Assembly (NCBI GenBank): GCA_045807745.1
Contig: JBJMGT010000015.1
Coordinates: 372,001 to 436,000 of the forward strand
Source of the DNA: QHXQ01 sp045807745
GTDB lineage: Bacteria > Acidobacteriota > Blastocatellia > Pyrinomonadales > Pyrinomonadaceae
Length of the DNA: 64,000 bases
Direction: 5' to 3'
In this document: one piece after another, positions 26,010-33,901 of the stretch
Numbering within the stretch: the first letter of the stretch is position 1
Layout: each line of letters begins with the position of its first letter
Program-made: the position numbers and the translations under genes
The notes under the pieces: generated by a model
What the model was told of the DNA's origin: nothing
Databases searched by the model: none
What the model saw: only the letters and a program-made list of their open reading frames with translations

Positions 26010-27832
26010 AGTGCAACTGCCGTGTACATAGTCAAACGGTACAAGATCAATTTGCCGACGCGCTCGCCCTCGTTGCGCTTGTACCAACGATCCAGATTCG
26101 TGAAGTCTGCGCCATCGACAGGCGCGACCACGTAAGCGAGCGGCAGCCGCGCGGCGTGTTCGTGATCGAATGAAGCAACGTACTCGCCGTAGCGACTTAC
26201 CTCTACGTTGATCTCAGCTTCGGTGATCGGTTTCTCGTTTGCCGTCAAGCGCTGGTTCACGCGTTCCCAACCGAAGATCGAGCTGGGCGCGATGAGCGTG
26301 TGGCGCAAAAGGTAATCGAACCGCGCCGCGTCTGTGCCGGTGTAATAGAGTTGCTGATAGTAACGCTCCTTGTCCTCTGTCAAGGTCACGCCCGCGAAGC
26401 TGCGCATGTGCGGGGCCCACAAGACGGGCTGGGGCGCGTCCACCGGCAGATTATCCGCCTGTACGACATTCGTGACGAGCACGACTTCGTCATGCACAGG
26501 CTTGGTCGCGGGCGCAAGCGCGCCGAGTTGCGCAAGGCGCAGGGCCGCCGGTCTGATCTCATCTCGTAGGCGATTAACCTCTAAATGAGCATTGACAGCC
26601 GATCTCATCTCCAACAAGCCCCAACCGAGCGCCAGCAGTGCGAGGCCCGCGAGCACACGCTGAGTAGCTTTACGAGCTATTGTTACCCTGCTTTGCAAGA
26701 CAAGCGCCGCCGTGAGGACGATAGCGACAAGCACAACGTAGTTGACGATGAATTGCTCGTAGTGAATCGGCTGGAGCGATAACCCGCTCACTATCTGTTG
26801 ATTGAAGACCACACACGGCAGCAGGGCCAGCGAAACGATGAAGCGCACGCGCGGCTCGCGCCAAGCGAACAGACCGCGCCGCACACAGAAGATGACGACG
26901 CATAAGCTGAGCAAGCCAAGCAACTCGGACGGACGCAATATGTCCGGGCGATGTGTGTGCGTGAGCGCCTGTGCCACGTCGGTTGTCGCAGCCCTCTGCG
27001 TGAGCATGTACCAGTAAGGCAACAAGCCCGCCAAGGCACAGAGGCTTATGATGCTCACAGTCTTTAAAGTGCGCTTGTAGTTGCCCGCGTGTCCCATCAA
27101 CCACAAACCTGCGAGCAGGCCGAGCCACGCGGCGGCCGCAGTCCAAAGAAAGAAATAGGAATAGATCAGCAGAATAAATGTCAGCCCGGTGAGCAGGCTA
27201 AAGAGCAGTGCTCTACGTTGCGCCTGCACCGTCAAAGCGCACCAGACGAGCGCACAGAGCAGGAAGAAAAGTGGCACAGCGACGGCTGGCACGTAGCTGC
27301 GCAGAAATGGAAAGTAGAGGGGCGGGACATCTGTGTGGGCCAACAGCCGCAACAGCACGGGCGCGCGCAGGAGCGAGCCGCCACACAAGACGATGAGCGT
27401 GCCGGTGGCAGCCAGTCCGCCATGACTTGTGACGAGCGCGATGAGTAGATAAACCGCGAGTGTGGCGGCTGCCGCCATAAGGACGTTTAGGATGATGAAA
27501 GCGGTTTGGGCCGAGATGTGACAGAGACGCGCCGGGACTGCGATGAGATAGGCCGGCACAAAATGAATTGACAAGATTGATTCCGGCTGCGGCGCACTGG
27601 GCAGGTCATCGCGGTCGGTGTAAGGATCATTGCGGCGCGGTCGCCCGTCGATCAGCGCGTTGACGTAAGCGAGGTAAGCCGCTTCATCGGCATGATAAGA
27701 GAAGTATGAGCCGGCCCAAGCCGACCCTTGTGCGCGCCGAAAAGCGAGCTGCGGATAGAGCGCCAACAGCATCAAGGCCACGGCAGCGACGATGCCCCAG
27801 CGCCAAGATAGCGAATGATGCTCTTGCTCCAA
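25985..27832 (-). CDS. Polytopic membrane protein, GT-C-like putative glycosyltransferase (paralogue 3, in the peptide operon)
   Basis: 615 residues, TTG start 15 bp after the PqqD-like stop, making it the last gene of the radical SAM operon. Loop motif HADEAAYLAYVNALIDGRPRR and NDPYTD, and tail LDRWYKRNEGERVGKLILYR, are those of the two plus-strand paralogues. The C-terminus is extended by ~16 residues past the common end and overlaps paralogue 2 tail-to-tail. Its operon position suggests it handles the peptide product, for instance by glycosylation or export (inference). Confidence 0.75.
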   Translation of the reverse strand: MEQEHHSLSWRWGIVAAVALMLLALYPQLAFRRAQGSAWAGSYFSYHADEAAYLAYVNALIDGRPRRNDPYTDRDDLPSAPQPESILSIHFVPAYLIAVPARLCHISAQTAFIILNVLMAAAATLAVYLLIALVTSHGGLAATGTLIVLCGGSLLRAPVLLRLLAHTDVPPLYFPFLRSYVPAVAVPLFFLLCALVWCALTVQAQRRALLFSLLTGLTFILLIYSYFFLWTAAAAWLGLLAGLWLMGHAGNYKRTLKTVSIISLCALAGLLPYWYMLTQRAATTDVAQALTHTHRPDILRPSELLGLLSLCVVIFCVRRGLFAWREPRVRFIVSLALLPCVVFNQQIVSGLSLQPIHYEQFIVNYVVLVAIVLTAALVLQSRVTIARKATQRVLAGLALLALGWGLLEMRSAVNAHLEVNRLRDEIRPAALRLAQLGALAPATKPVHDEVVLVTNVVQADNLPVDAPQPVLWAPHMRSFAGVTLTEDKERYYQQLYYTGTDAARFDYLLRHTLIAPSSIFGWERVNQRLTANEKPITEAEINVEVSRYGEYVASFDHEHAARLPLAYVVAPVDGADFTNLDRWYKRNEGERVGKLILYRLTMYTAVALQGRNLTR

Positions 27833-27847
27833 CTGCGGGTGAATTGA

Positions 27848-28123
27848 TTAAGCGCCGTTGTTCAGCAGTCTGTGCGCGATGAATGAGTCGAGCAGCCGCT
27901 CGACCGACGCGGTGGCGTGTTCCGCAGTTACGTCGTAGGCGTCAGTTAACTCGCGGACGATCTCGTCTTTCGTCCGGCCGCGCTCAAGATTGCGCCAGAC
28001 GATCATGGCCGTCTCGTTGAGCGTGTAGTAACGCTTTGTATTGAGATCGACGAGGACTGCTTCGCGCCCGTCGAACTCAGTGGACACTACGTGATCATGT
28101 GGCCGAGGAGTGCTCTCTGTCAT
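27848..28123 (-). CDS. PqqD-like RiPP recognition element (B1-type)
   Basis: 91 residues from ATG 28123; a TTG at 28138 would add five residues and lies one base after the radical SAM stop. PqqD/RRE fold (PF05402): EFDGREAVLVDLNTKRYYTLNETA beta-hairpins, then VWRNLERGRTKDEIVREL and a C-terminal helix ASVERLLDSFIAHRLL. Such domains bind the leader of a precursor peptide and deliver it to a modifying enzyme, as PqqD does for PqqE and B1 does in lasso systems. Flanked by the radical SAM gene and a membrane protein. Confidence 0.88.
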   Translation of the reverse strand: MTESTPRPHDHVVSTEFDGREAVLVDLNTKRYYTLNETAMIVWRNLERGRTKDEIVRELTDAYDVTAEHATASVERLLDSFIAHRLLNNGA

Positions 28124-28139
28124 CAGTCTGTGATCCAAT

Positions 28140-29246
28140 TTAATTGATAGGTTGACCGGCTAAGGGCGCAGATAGCACAGGCAGCGCCCGCTCAACGCGT
28201 AGGGCTGCACCTTTATGTTGCGCGCTGCGCCAAGGGATTTTGCCGAAGCTTTGCAGGCAGAAGAGACAGGGCGAGCCGGTGTATAGATCGGGTTGCTCGC
28301 CGCGCGTGGCCGCCTCTTCAAGGGCTTGGCGGCGGCGCGCGATTTGCGTGTTAGCTACTGCGCGCAGGCGTGTATAGCCGCTCGCGAAATCTTCGCGTGT
28401 CAGATCAGCGACGACATCAGGTTCGCCATCAGCGTTGCGATAGCCGGACATGTTGCAGCAGAGCGTCAGACGCCCGCGCCAATCCACGTTACAGCTTGTG
28501 CCCTTGAGCGGCGAGCAAGGCGCGGCCGGATCGAGATCGTAGTAGCCGACAGAGACGCCGACGGGCATTCGCAGGATGCGGCCGATGGCCCCCACCTCCT
28601 GCTCCGCGTGGCGCTGCTCTTCAAGATTTAAAGCTGACTCGGCTTCGACTGCCGGTGAAGTCGGTAGCAAGTGCGAGTAGTAGGTGGCTGCTGCGCCCAA
28701 CCGGGCGGCGAGCAAAGCTACCGACTCCAACTGCGGGACAGTGTCGCGCCGGATGCCGACCTTGAAGATGAAGGGGATGCTGTGCGCGTGGCAACGCGTA
28801 ACGGCGCGAATGAGGCGGTCGAAAGAGCCTGCGCCGCGCCAATGGTCGTGCGCTGCGCGTGTCGCCCCGTCCACGCTGAAACCGATGAAGCGGACAGCCT
28901 GCTTGTGCGCGAGCAGCGTCGGATAGATGCGGTCGAAGTGCCAGCCGTTGGTGACGAAGCTATACTGCATCCCCTCATTCGCCACCGTCGCGATGATCTC
29001 GGCGAAGCGCGGGTGCAGCGTGACCTCGCCGCCGGTGAACGTCACGTGTTCGATCTGGTAAGTGACGCGCGCCGCACGGATGATGCGCCCCAACAGATCA
29101 GCCTCGAAGTAGTTGGCCTGTGTATGATAGAGCGCGTCTTCATCGCGCATGCAGTAGCTGCAATGCAGGTTGCAGATGTTGGTCAGTTCGACGGAGAGTC
29201 GAAACGGATCAACCGGCCGCTGCGTTGTCACTACTGTAGTTGCCAC
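28140..29246 (-). CDS. Radical SAM enzyme with SPASM-like C-terminal cysteines
   Basis: 368 residues, GTG start 9 bases after the kinase stop. Cluster motif CNLHCSYC (C25, C29, C32) binds the SAM-cleaving 4Fe-4S cluster; TFTGGEVTLHP is the GGE motif. The C-terminal third has further cysteines (PCSPLKGTSC, LTLCCN, then SPCLFCLQSFG), consistent with a SPASM or twitch auxiliary cluster as found in peptide-modifying enzymes. With PqqD and a short peptide gene next door, a role in crosslinking or otherwise modifying that peptide is likely, though the reaction cannot be deduced. An unrelated sugar or lipid substrate remains possible. Confidence 0.88.
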   Translation of the reverse strand: MATTVVTTQRPVDPFRLSVELTNICNLHCSYCMRDEDALYHTQANYFEADLLGRIIRAARVTYQIEHVTFTGGEVTLHPRFAEIIATVANEGMQYSFVTNGWHFDRIYPTLLAHKQAVRFIGFSVDGATRAAHDHWRGAGSFDRLIRAVTRCHAHSIPFIFKVGIRRDTVPQLESVALLAARLGAAATYYSHLLPTSPAVEAESALNLEEQRHAEQEVGAIGRILRMPVGVSVGYYDLDPAAPCSPLKGTSCNVDWRGRLTLCCNMSGYRNADGEPDVVADLTREDFASGYTRLRAVANTQIARRRQALEEAATRGEQPDLYTGSPCLFCLQSFGKIPWRSAQHKGAALRVERALPVLSAPLAGQPIN

Positions 29247-29255
29247 AGGCGTTTT

Positions 29256-30425
29256 CTAACTTTCCAGATAAGGCGCAAGCAAGTTTTCCGCCCGCGCAGG
29301 CTCGTCGAGGATATCGCGCCCCGCGCGTAGCTCAAAAGATCGACACTGGTTGGCCAGCCGGGCCAGCATGCGTAAGTAATCAGGGGCCGTGGGCGCGTCG
29401 TAAGTCGCCCACGGACAGAAACGCATGAGTTGTTGCATCGCGGCGCGCGCCGACATCTCTATGATCAGCGTCTCCAGTGCGCCCGTGACGGACGGAAAGA
29501 AGAGTGCGCCGGGACGACAACTCGTCACGCGCCCGGCCGGGAACACCAGTTCCGGCTCAAGCCGGCGCTTGGTCGGATCGGAAGCAACGGGTGCGCCCAG
29601 CGCCTCGTCGAGCCGGGGCAGATCGTTGCCCGTGATCGATGCTTCGGTGACGGCGAAGAGTCGCCGCAAGCCCTCTGCGGCGAGACCCGTGGGCGTCTCG
29701 CGCAGCACGACCATGTCGTCCGATAGATAGCGCCACCCGCGCGCCGCCAGCTTGACGGTCAGCGTCGACTTGCCGCTGCCCGAAGCGCCGACAAACAGCG
29801 CGCCCACGTCCGAGCCGGGCATCTGTGCGCCGCCCGCGTGCATGTCGTAGACACCCGCACGGCGCAGCGCCGCCTGCAACCCATAGGAAAAAACGTTGAC
29901 GAGGGCGATGGGATGGCGCGCATGCGGCGTCAAGCCGAAGCGGACCTCAACCAGCTTGGCGGCGGGTTCAGCAACCACGACGAGCGACTCGTCAACCGCC
30001 AGAAAATATCGCGCGCCGTCTGTGTAACAGTGGCCGTGATTGACCGCGAAGGACTGGAGGCCCGGCGGCACGTTAAGCGCAGTGCCGCGCCCGATCCTAA
30101 GAGTAATGGCGGCCCGACTGTTGGCCGGGGCCGCCGTTTTCAAGAGGTAGAAGCCGGTGAAAAAATTTGTTACCCAACGGGCGGCCCAGTCGTCACAAGC
30201 TTCCAAGCGGATCAAGCGTCCTGCGATGGTGTAGAAGCTTGCTAACTCCGGCTCGGCCACTGCGTCAGGTAACGCTGCAACACCTTGGTTAGTCAGCACG
30301 CTTGGGCACCCGCTAGCAGGCTCTTTGACCAGCGCGGCGGACATAACTTGAAGTCCTTTGGGTTGCGACAGGTCGACAGCAAAAATGAAAGCGGTTACCC
30401 CAGAGCCGTTTATGTGGCCATACAT
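29256..30425 (-). CDS. HprK-like (P-loop) peptide or protein kinase
   Basis: 389 residues as drawn. A second ATG at 30344 would remove 27 residues, and the true start is uncertain. The C-terminal half is an HPr kinase-type domain: MHAGGAQ, Walker A GASGSGKST (213-221), YLSDDMVVL with the paired acidic residues at 236-237. The N-terminal ~190 residues are a separate domain with FTGFYLLKT, seen in HprK-related kinases rather than true HprK. No HPr or PTS gene is near. Homologues in paeninodin-type lasso clusters phosphorylate the C-terminal Ser of the precursor; the adjacent peptide gene ends in Ser. Confidence 0.85.
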   Translation of the reverse strand: MYGHINGSGVTAFIFAVDLSQPKGLQVMSAALVKEPASGCPSVLTNQGVAALPDAVAEPELASFYTIAGRLIRLEACDDWAARWVTNFFTGFYLLKTAAPANSRAAITLRIGRGTALNVPPGLQSFAVNHGHCYTDGARYFLAVDESLVVVAEPAAKLVEVRFGLTPHARHPIALVNVFSYGLQAALRRAGVYDMHAGGAQMPGSDVGALFVGASGSGKSTLTVKLAARGWRYLSDDMVVLRETPTGLAAEGLRRLFAVTEASITGNDLPRLDEALGAPVASDPTKRRLEPELVFPAGRVTSCRPGALFFPSVTGALETLIIEMSARAAMQQLMRFCPWATYDAPTAPDYLRMLARLANQCRSFELRAGRDILDEPARAENLLAPYLES

Positions 30426-30488
30426 CTCAGGAAGCTGAGCTTCGCCTCATCGGCTTGAGATGTTGACCGCACGAACGGCCTTGAGCGA

Positions 30489-30677
30489 TTACGAAATGAC
30501 GGCGGCTTCGATGGTTGGCGTCTGGAAGAAAGTAGTTGCTTCCAGCACGTCCACAGGCACCGACACAACCGGTTCGACAAACTGCTTCTTCTCGCCGGCC
30601 CGTGCAAGCGTCTGTTCGCTGCCTTCGCGCTGCTCGGTGGACTGTTCGCTGACAGGATGATTGTTCTGTGTGTTCAA
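30489..30677 (-). CDS. Putative RiPP precursor peptide with lasso-type leader spacing
   Basis: 62 residues, TTG start with GAGGAG upstream, 13 bp after the STN gene and 63 bp before the kinase gene. The N-terminal ~30 residues are polar (Glu/Gln/Ser-rich), as in leaders. KKQFVEP then fits the lasso leader pattern YxxPxLx3Gx5Tx with conservative changes: F33, P36, V38, V42 in place of Gly, T48. Cleavage after T49 would leave a 13-residue core (50-62) starting FFQTP, with Glu57 at core position 8, where lasso rings close, and a C-terminal Ser62. An aromatic first core residue is atypical. Expressed product and modification are inferred. Confidence 0.7.
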   Translation of the reverse strand: MNTQNNHPVSEQSTEQREGSEQTLARAGEKKQFVEPVVSVPVDVLEATTFFQTPTIEAAVIS

Positions 30678-30690
30678 GGCTTCCGTCTCC

Positions 30691-31650
30691 TCACATTTTT
30701 GTAGTTTGTTGTGTGTTGGTTGGCGGCGCTAGAACTATGCGCAGCGGTCTAGTTTCATACGTTTGCAGGTCAGTGCGCTGGTACAAACGAATGTTCGGCG
30801 AGAGCGAGCGCACAACTTGCTCCATCGTGGCGTTGCTCAAGTCTAAGTCCACAAGCTCGCTAGAGTCATATTTCATCTCGAAGGGAATGTCAACCTTGCT
30901 CGCGATCTCAAAGAGCACCGCGGTCAAAGGCTGCCGCTTCGCATGCAGGGTCACTTGATTGCGTTCGACCTTGACCGACAGGGACTTCTCCTGCTTATCG
31001 CGCTCGGATTCAGCCTCTGTGCCCTCTTCCGTATTCCCCTCGATCAGCAGAGCTTCGGAGTCGCCCCGGACAACCTCCGCGTCGCCCGGTGGCGGTTCAT
31101 TCATCGCATACAGGTAGATGGCCACAATCTTTGGCGGCGCACTCCCGTCGCCCGTCACCTCGTAATCGACATACGGCTGGGGCGCAATCATGCGCAAAGC
31201 CCCTTCGAGCGGCGTGCTGGTGAATTCCAATGTGACGCGGGCCTTTGACATAACGGGACTGAGCCTGACCGGCACGTCCAACTTCCGGCTCAATGTTTGG
31301 GCAATTTCATCCACCAACGCATGCTCGGCTTTCAGGTTGATCAAACGCGGCTGCGTTGTCGTCACCTTGAGCCGCCATGTACCCTTCTCAGTCTTAGCCG
31401 CCACTTCGCGGGCCGCCGGTTGTGCGTCCGGTTTTTTCGCGGGCGCGGGCGCGGTTGCCGGCGTCTGTGCCGCCGCAGCACTAGGCGGCACAGGTGTCGG
31501 ACTGGGCTGCCGCGCGGGCGCTTTAGTCTGCGTCTGTGCTGTGCGGCGCGTGTTCCGCTTGCGCTGCGCCAGCGCGCTCGCGGGTAAAATCAGCGATACG
31601 AAGACCACCAACAGAATCAATAACCGACACCTTGTAAACATCTTGAACAT
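30691..31650 (-). CDS. Secreted protein with two STN-like domains
   Basis: 319 residues. Signal peptide about 1-28 (LLILLVVFVSLILPASALAQ), a long Pro/Ala/Thr-rich linker (about 30-90), and two segments resembling secretin/TonB N-terminal (STN) domains, about 110-180 (VDEIAQTLSRKLDVPVRLSP ... PLEGALRMI) and about 225-305 (QPLTAVLFEIASKVDIPFEM ... TMEQVVRSL). STN modules normally sit at the periplasmic mouth of secretins or TonB receptors. Directly upstream of the peptide gene on the same strand, so it may help export or sense the product. AGAGGTAGG precedes the ATG. Confidence 0.75.
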   Translation of the reverse strand: MFKMFTRCRLLILLVVFVSLILPASALAQRKRNTRRTAQTQTKAPARQPSPTPVPPSAAAAQTPATAPAPAKKPDAQPAAREVAAKTEKGTWRLKVTTTQPRLINLKAEHALVDEIAQTLSRKLDVPVRLSPVMSKARVTLEFTSTPLEGALRMIAPQPYVDYEVTGDGSAPPKIVAIYLYAMNEPPPGDAEVVRGDSEALLIEGNTEEGTEAESERDKQEKSLSVKVERNQVTLHAKRQPLTAVLFEIASKVDIPFEMKYDSSELVDLDLSNATMEQVVRSLSPNIRLYQRTDLQTYETRPLRIVLAPPTNTQQTTKM

Positions 31651-31949
31651 TCTAACCTACCTCTTTAATTCATTCCAGACATTTATCATGCAACGAACAT
31701 TTAACAAGCTCAGTCGATGACTTTGCTTCGATGTCAAGCTGGGGAAATGGTTGCTATAGTCTTTCAACCTGGCACATGGCGCCGACAAAAAGAGCCGCAG
31801 GCTGCTCGTTGCCAGAGGACATGTAGCTTATAAAGGATTCTCTGACTGTGCAAGCCCGACCCGGAACGCATCGAGAATCACTGGATGGCTCTGAAAGTAG
31901 CATACTTTCCCGCATGCAGCAACGCGTTTTAAATCATTTATGATGCTGT
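31651..31949. other. Intergenic region upstream of the peptide operon core
   Basis: 299 bp between the nucleotidyltransferase-like gene and the STN gene. It is more A+T-rich than its surroundings near 31650-31790, so it could hold the promoter of the STN-peptide-kinase genes. No confident -10/-35 pair, hairpin or ORF was recognised. Confidence 0.4.
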
Positions 31950-33140
31950 TCAGTGAAAATGGCGCGGGCCGCCGGTGGTCAGCATGCGCAAGGGGCGCAA
32001 TAGATAGTAGAGGAAAGTTAAGGGGGCGGGCAGTGGTAGCCGCGCCAGGTCTTCCTCCGTTGGGGTGACGACAAAGCGTAGATAGTTGAGCTTGTCGCGC
32101 AGACGCCGCCGCGCATTGAGTTGGAAGCGAAAATAACCGCCTAGCCCGCTCGGCGTCAGTTCGGGTGTAAACAGACCGCGCCGGACAGCGGCGGCCAGCG
32201 CCGAGACGGACGGCTCTTGCGTCAACGCCTGCCGGCACGCCGTCGGCAACTCAAGCCCAAACAGATCGGCAGCTAGACTTAGCCCGAGCAGCAGCATCCG
32301 CTCGCTTCCGGTGGCGCGCGCCTTAGCGATGAGCTGCGCCCAATTCAACTCCGGGTGCTGCTCGATGAGACCGGCTATGTCACAGAGCCACGCGAGCCGT
32401 TCCCAGAGATGTTTCGCGCCGTGCACACACAGCGCCAGCAATAAGTCCTCCGGCGCTGGTCGGGCAATCTGCACTGCCCCTAACTGCCCTGCGGCCCGGC
32501 GCGTCCACAACTCATCCACATTGAACGGGCGGGCGAAGTGCGGCGCGCTCACGGCCCAATGAAGTTCGACAACCAGCCGATTACGCTCGCGCGTGAACGG
32601 CAGGTTGCACTGCGTGCGCAACATCAACGCCTGCTGCGCTGCGGTGAGCGGCGGGTAAGGCTGATAGCCTTCCGTCAATAACAGCGTGCTGGCGCGCGCA
32701 ACGTCTTGCGGGCGCACGAGTATGTCCAGATCGCTGTATTGCCGGAGCGCGATGTGCTCGTAGAGTTCCGCGGCGAGCATCGGCCCCTTGTAAGGCATGG
32801 CGGCGATATCTTGCGCAGCGAACAATGCGAGTAGCTTTTGCAGTTCGCTCGTAAGCAAGATATTCAGCGCCGAGACGCGTTGGAATGTTTCGCGCAGACG
32901 GAGCCGTTGCTCGGTTGGAATGAAATCCGGACAGATATTGTTGAGATGGTAATGCAGTAAAGGCTGCAAGCCATGCCGGTCGGCCAAGCGCAATAGATAA
33001 TGCCAATCAAGCGCACCGCGGGCCAATTCAAGTACGCGCGCCGCATGTGCGGCGCCCAGACGCGCGCGGCCACAGCACAGGAGCAGTTCTACTTCTGGCC
33101 GCCGCTCGGCAGCGCGGCCGTTTGCTGATACTGCGCTCAC
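31950..33140 (-). CDS. Nucleotidyltransferase-family protein (PF14907 type)
   Basis: 396 residues from GTG 33140, which overlaps the O-methyltransferase stop in a GTGA; the longer frame to 33296 runs back through that gene and is rejected. Hallmarks: AMPYKGPMLAAELYEHIALRQYSDLDILV, the KG plus D-x-D pattern of uncharacterised NTases, then VELHWAVSAPHF and LCVHGAKHLWERLAWLCDIA. Homologues accompany lasso clusters (paeninodin N gene) and HprK/PqqD 'HPr-rel-A' loci. They presumably transfer a nucleotide or phospho-group, but the substrate is unknown. Confidence 0.85.
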   Translation of the reverse strand: MSAVSANGRAAERRPEVELLLCCGRARLGAAHAARVLELARGALDWHYLLRLADRHGLQPLLHYHLNNICPDFIPTEQRLRLRETFQRVSALNILLTSELQKLLALFAAQDIAAMPYKGPMLAAELYEHIALRQYSDLDILVRPQDVARASTLLLTEGYQPYPPLTAAQQALMLRTQCNLPFTRERNRLVVELHWAVSAPHFARPFNVDELWTRRAAGQLGAVQIARPAPEDLLLALCVHGAKHLWERLAWLCDIAGLIEQHPELNWAQLIAKARATGSERMLLLGLSLAADLFGLELPTACRQALTQEPSVSALAAAVRRGLFTPELTPSGLGGYFRFQLNARRRLRDKLNYLRFVVTPTEEDLARLPLPAPLTFLYYLLRPLRMLTTGGPRHFH

Positions 33141-33793
33141 GCCACTTTCACGCCATAGCCCAAGCCGTCGCCGACCGGCAACACGGCCGCACGCAGTTGC
33201 GGATGACGCACGAAGCGCTGATTGAACAGACGCAGCGCCTGCGTCGAAGCCGTCTGCCCGGCATCGCGCACCTCGCCCGCCACCTGTCCGCCCCATAACA
33301 GATTATCGGCGATGACTACGCCGCCAATTCGCAGCAGCGGCAGCGACGCGTCCAGATAAGCTTCGTACTCTTCTTTCAACGCGTCGAGATAGACGAGATC
33401 GAAGGTCTCTTCGAGTTGCGGCAACACATCGAGCGCGCGCCCGCGTTCGATCCGCACACGGCCTCCGATCTGGGCCTGTGCAAAATACTCTTCGGCGCGC
33501 GCGATCATCTCCGCGCTCGGCTCAATCGTCACGACGAGACCATCTGTCGGCATCCCGCGCAGCAGATTGAGGACGGAATAGCCGATGGCCATTCCGATCT
33601 CCAGCACGCGCCGCGCACCGGTTGCGCGCGCAGTGATCTCCAGAAAGAGCGCCACCTCTCTGTCCGCGATGGGGACACGGTGCTCGGCGGCGTAGGCTTC
33701 CATCTCCGCGAGCAGGTCGGTACTCGCCGGGTGCAGTTGCTCAAGGTATTCAGCCTGCTCGCGTTGAATGATGGCGTCGATTTTTGCTTTCAT
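33137..33793 (-). CDS. O-methyltransferase (family 3; TrmR/YrrM-like)
   Basis: 218 residues from ATG 33793 (GTG 33799 also possible). Methyltransferase_3 fold: RRVLEIGMAIGYSVLNLL (motif I), VVTIEPS, FDLVYLDALKEEYEAYL and GGVVIADNLLWGG. The last three segments match TrmR-type tRNA 5-hydroxyuridine methyltransferases, so a tRNA wobble-uridine role is the most likely reading. Translational overlap with the nucleotidyltransferase gene couples it to the peptide locus, so a role in peptide or small-molecule methylation cannot be excluded. Confidence 0.85.
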   Translation of the reverse strand: MKAKIDAIIQREQAEYLEQLHPASTDLLAEMEAYAAEHRVPIADREVALFLEITARATGARRVLEIGMAIGYSVLNLLRGMPTDGLVVTIEPSAEMIARAEEYFAQAQIGGRVRIERGRALDVLPQLEETFDLVYLDALKEEYEAYLDASLPLLRIGGVVIADNLLWGGQVAGEVRDAGQTASTQALRLFNQRFVRHPQLRAAVLPVGDGLGYGVKVA

Positions 33794-33901
33794 AGCCACG
33801 CTCAGACGGGTTTGCTCCCACTATGCGCGGCAAGTCTAAACGCAACTCAACCCTGAGCGCAATCGTGCACAATCTTTACGCCCCACTATCTCAATCAAGC
33901 T

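Noticed and set aside
29256..30425. True HPr kinase/phosphorylase of the PTS
   Set aside because: The N-terminal domain differs, no HPr or PTS gene is near, and the neighbours are PqqD, radical SAM and a short peptide.
33141..33296. N-terminal extension of the nucleotidyltransferase-like gene
   Set aside because: It would run through the O-methyltransferase gene in another frame; GTG 33140 overlapping its stop explains the start.
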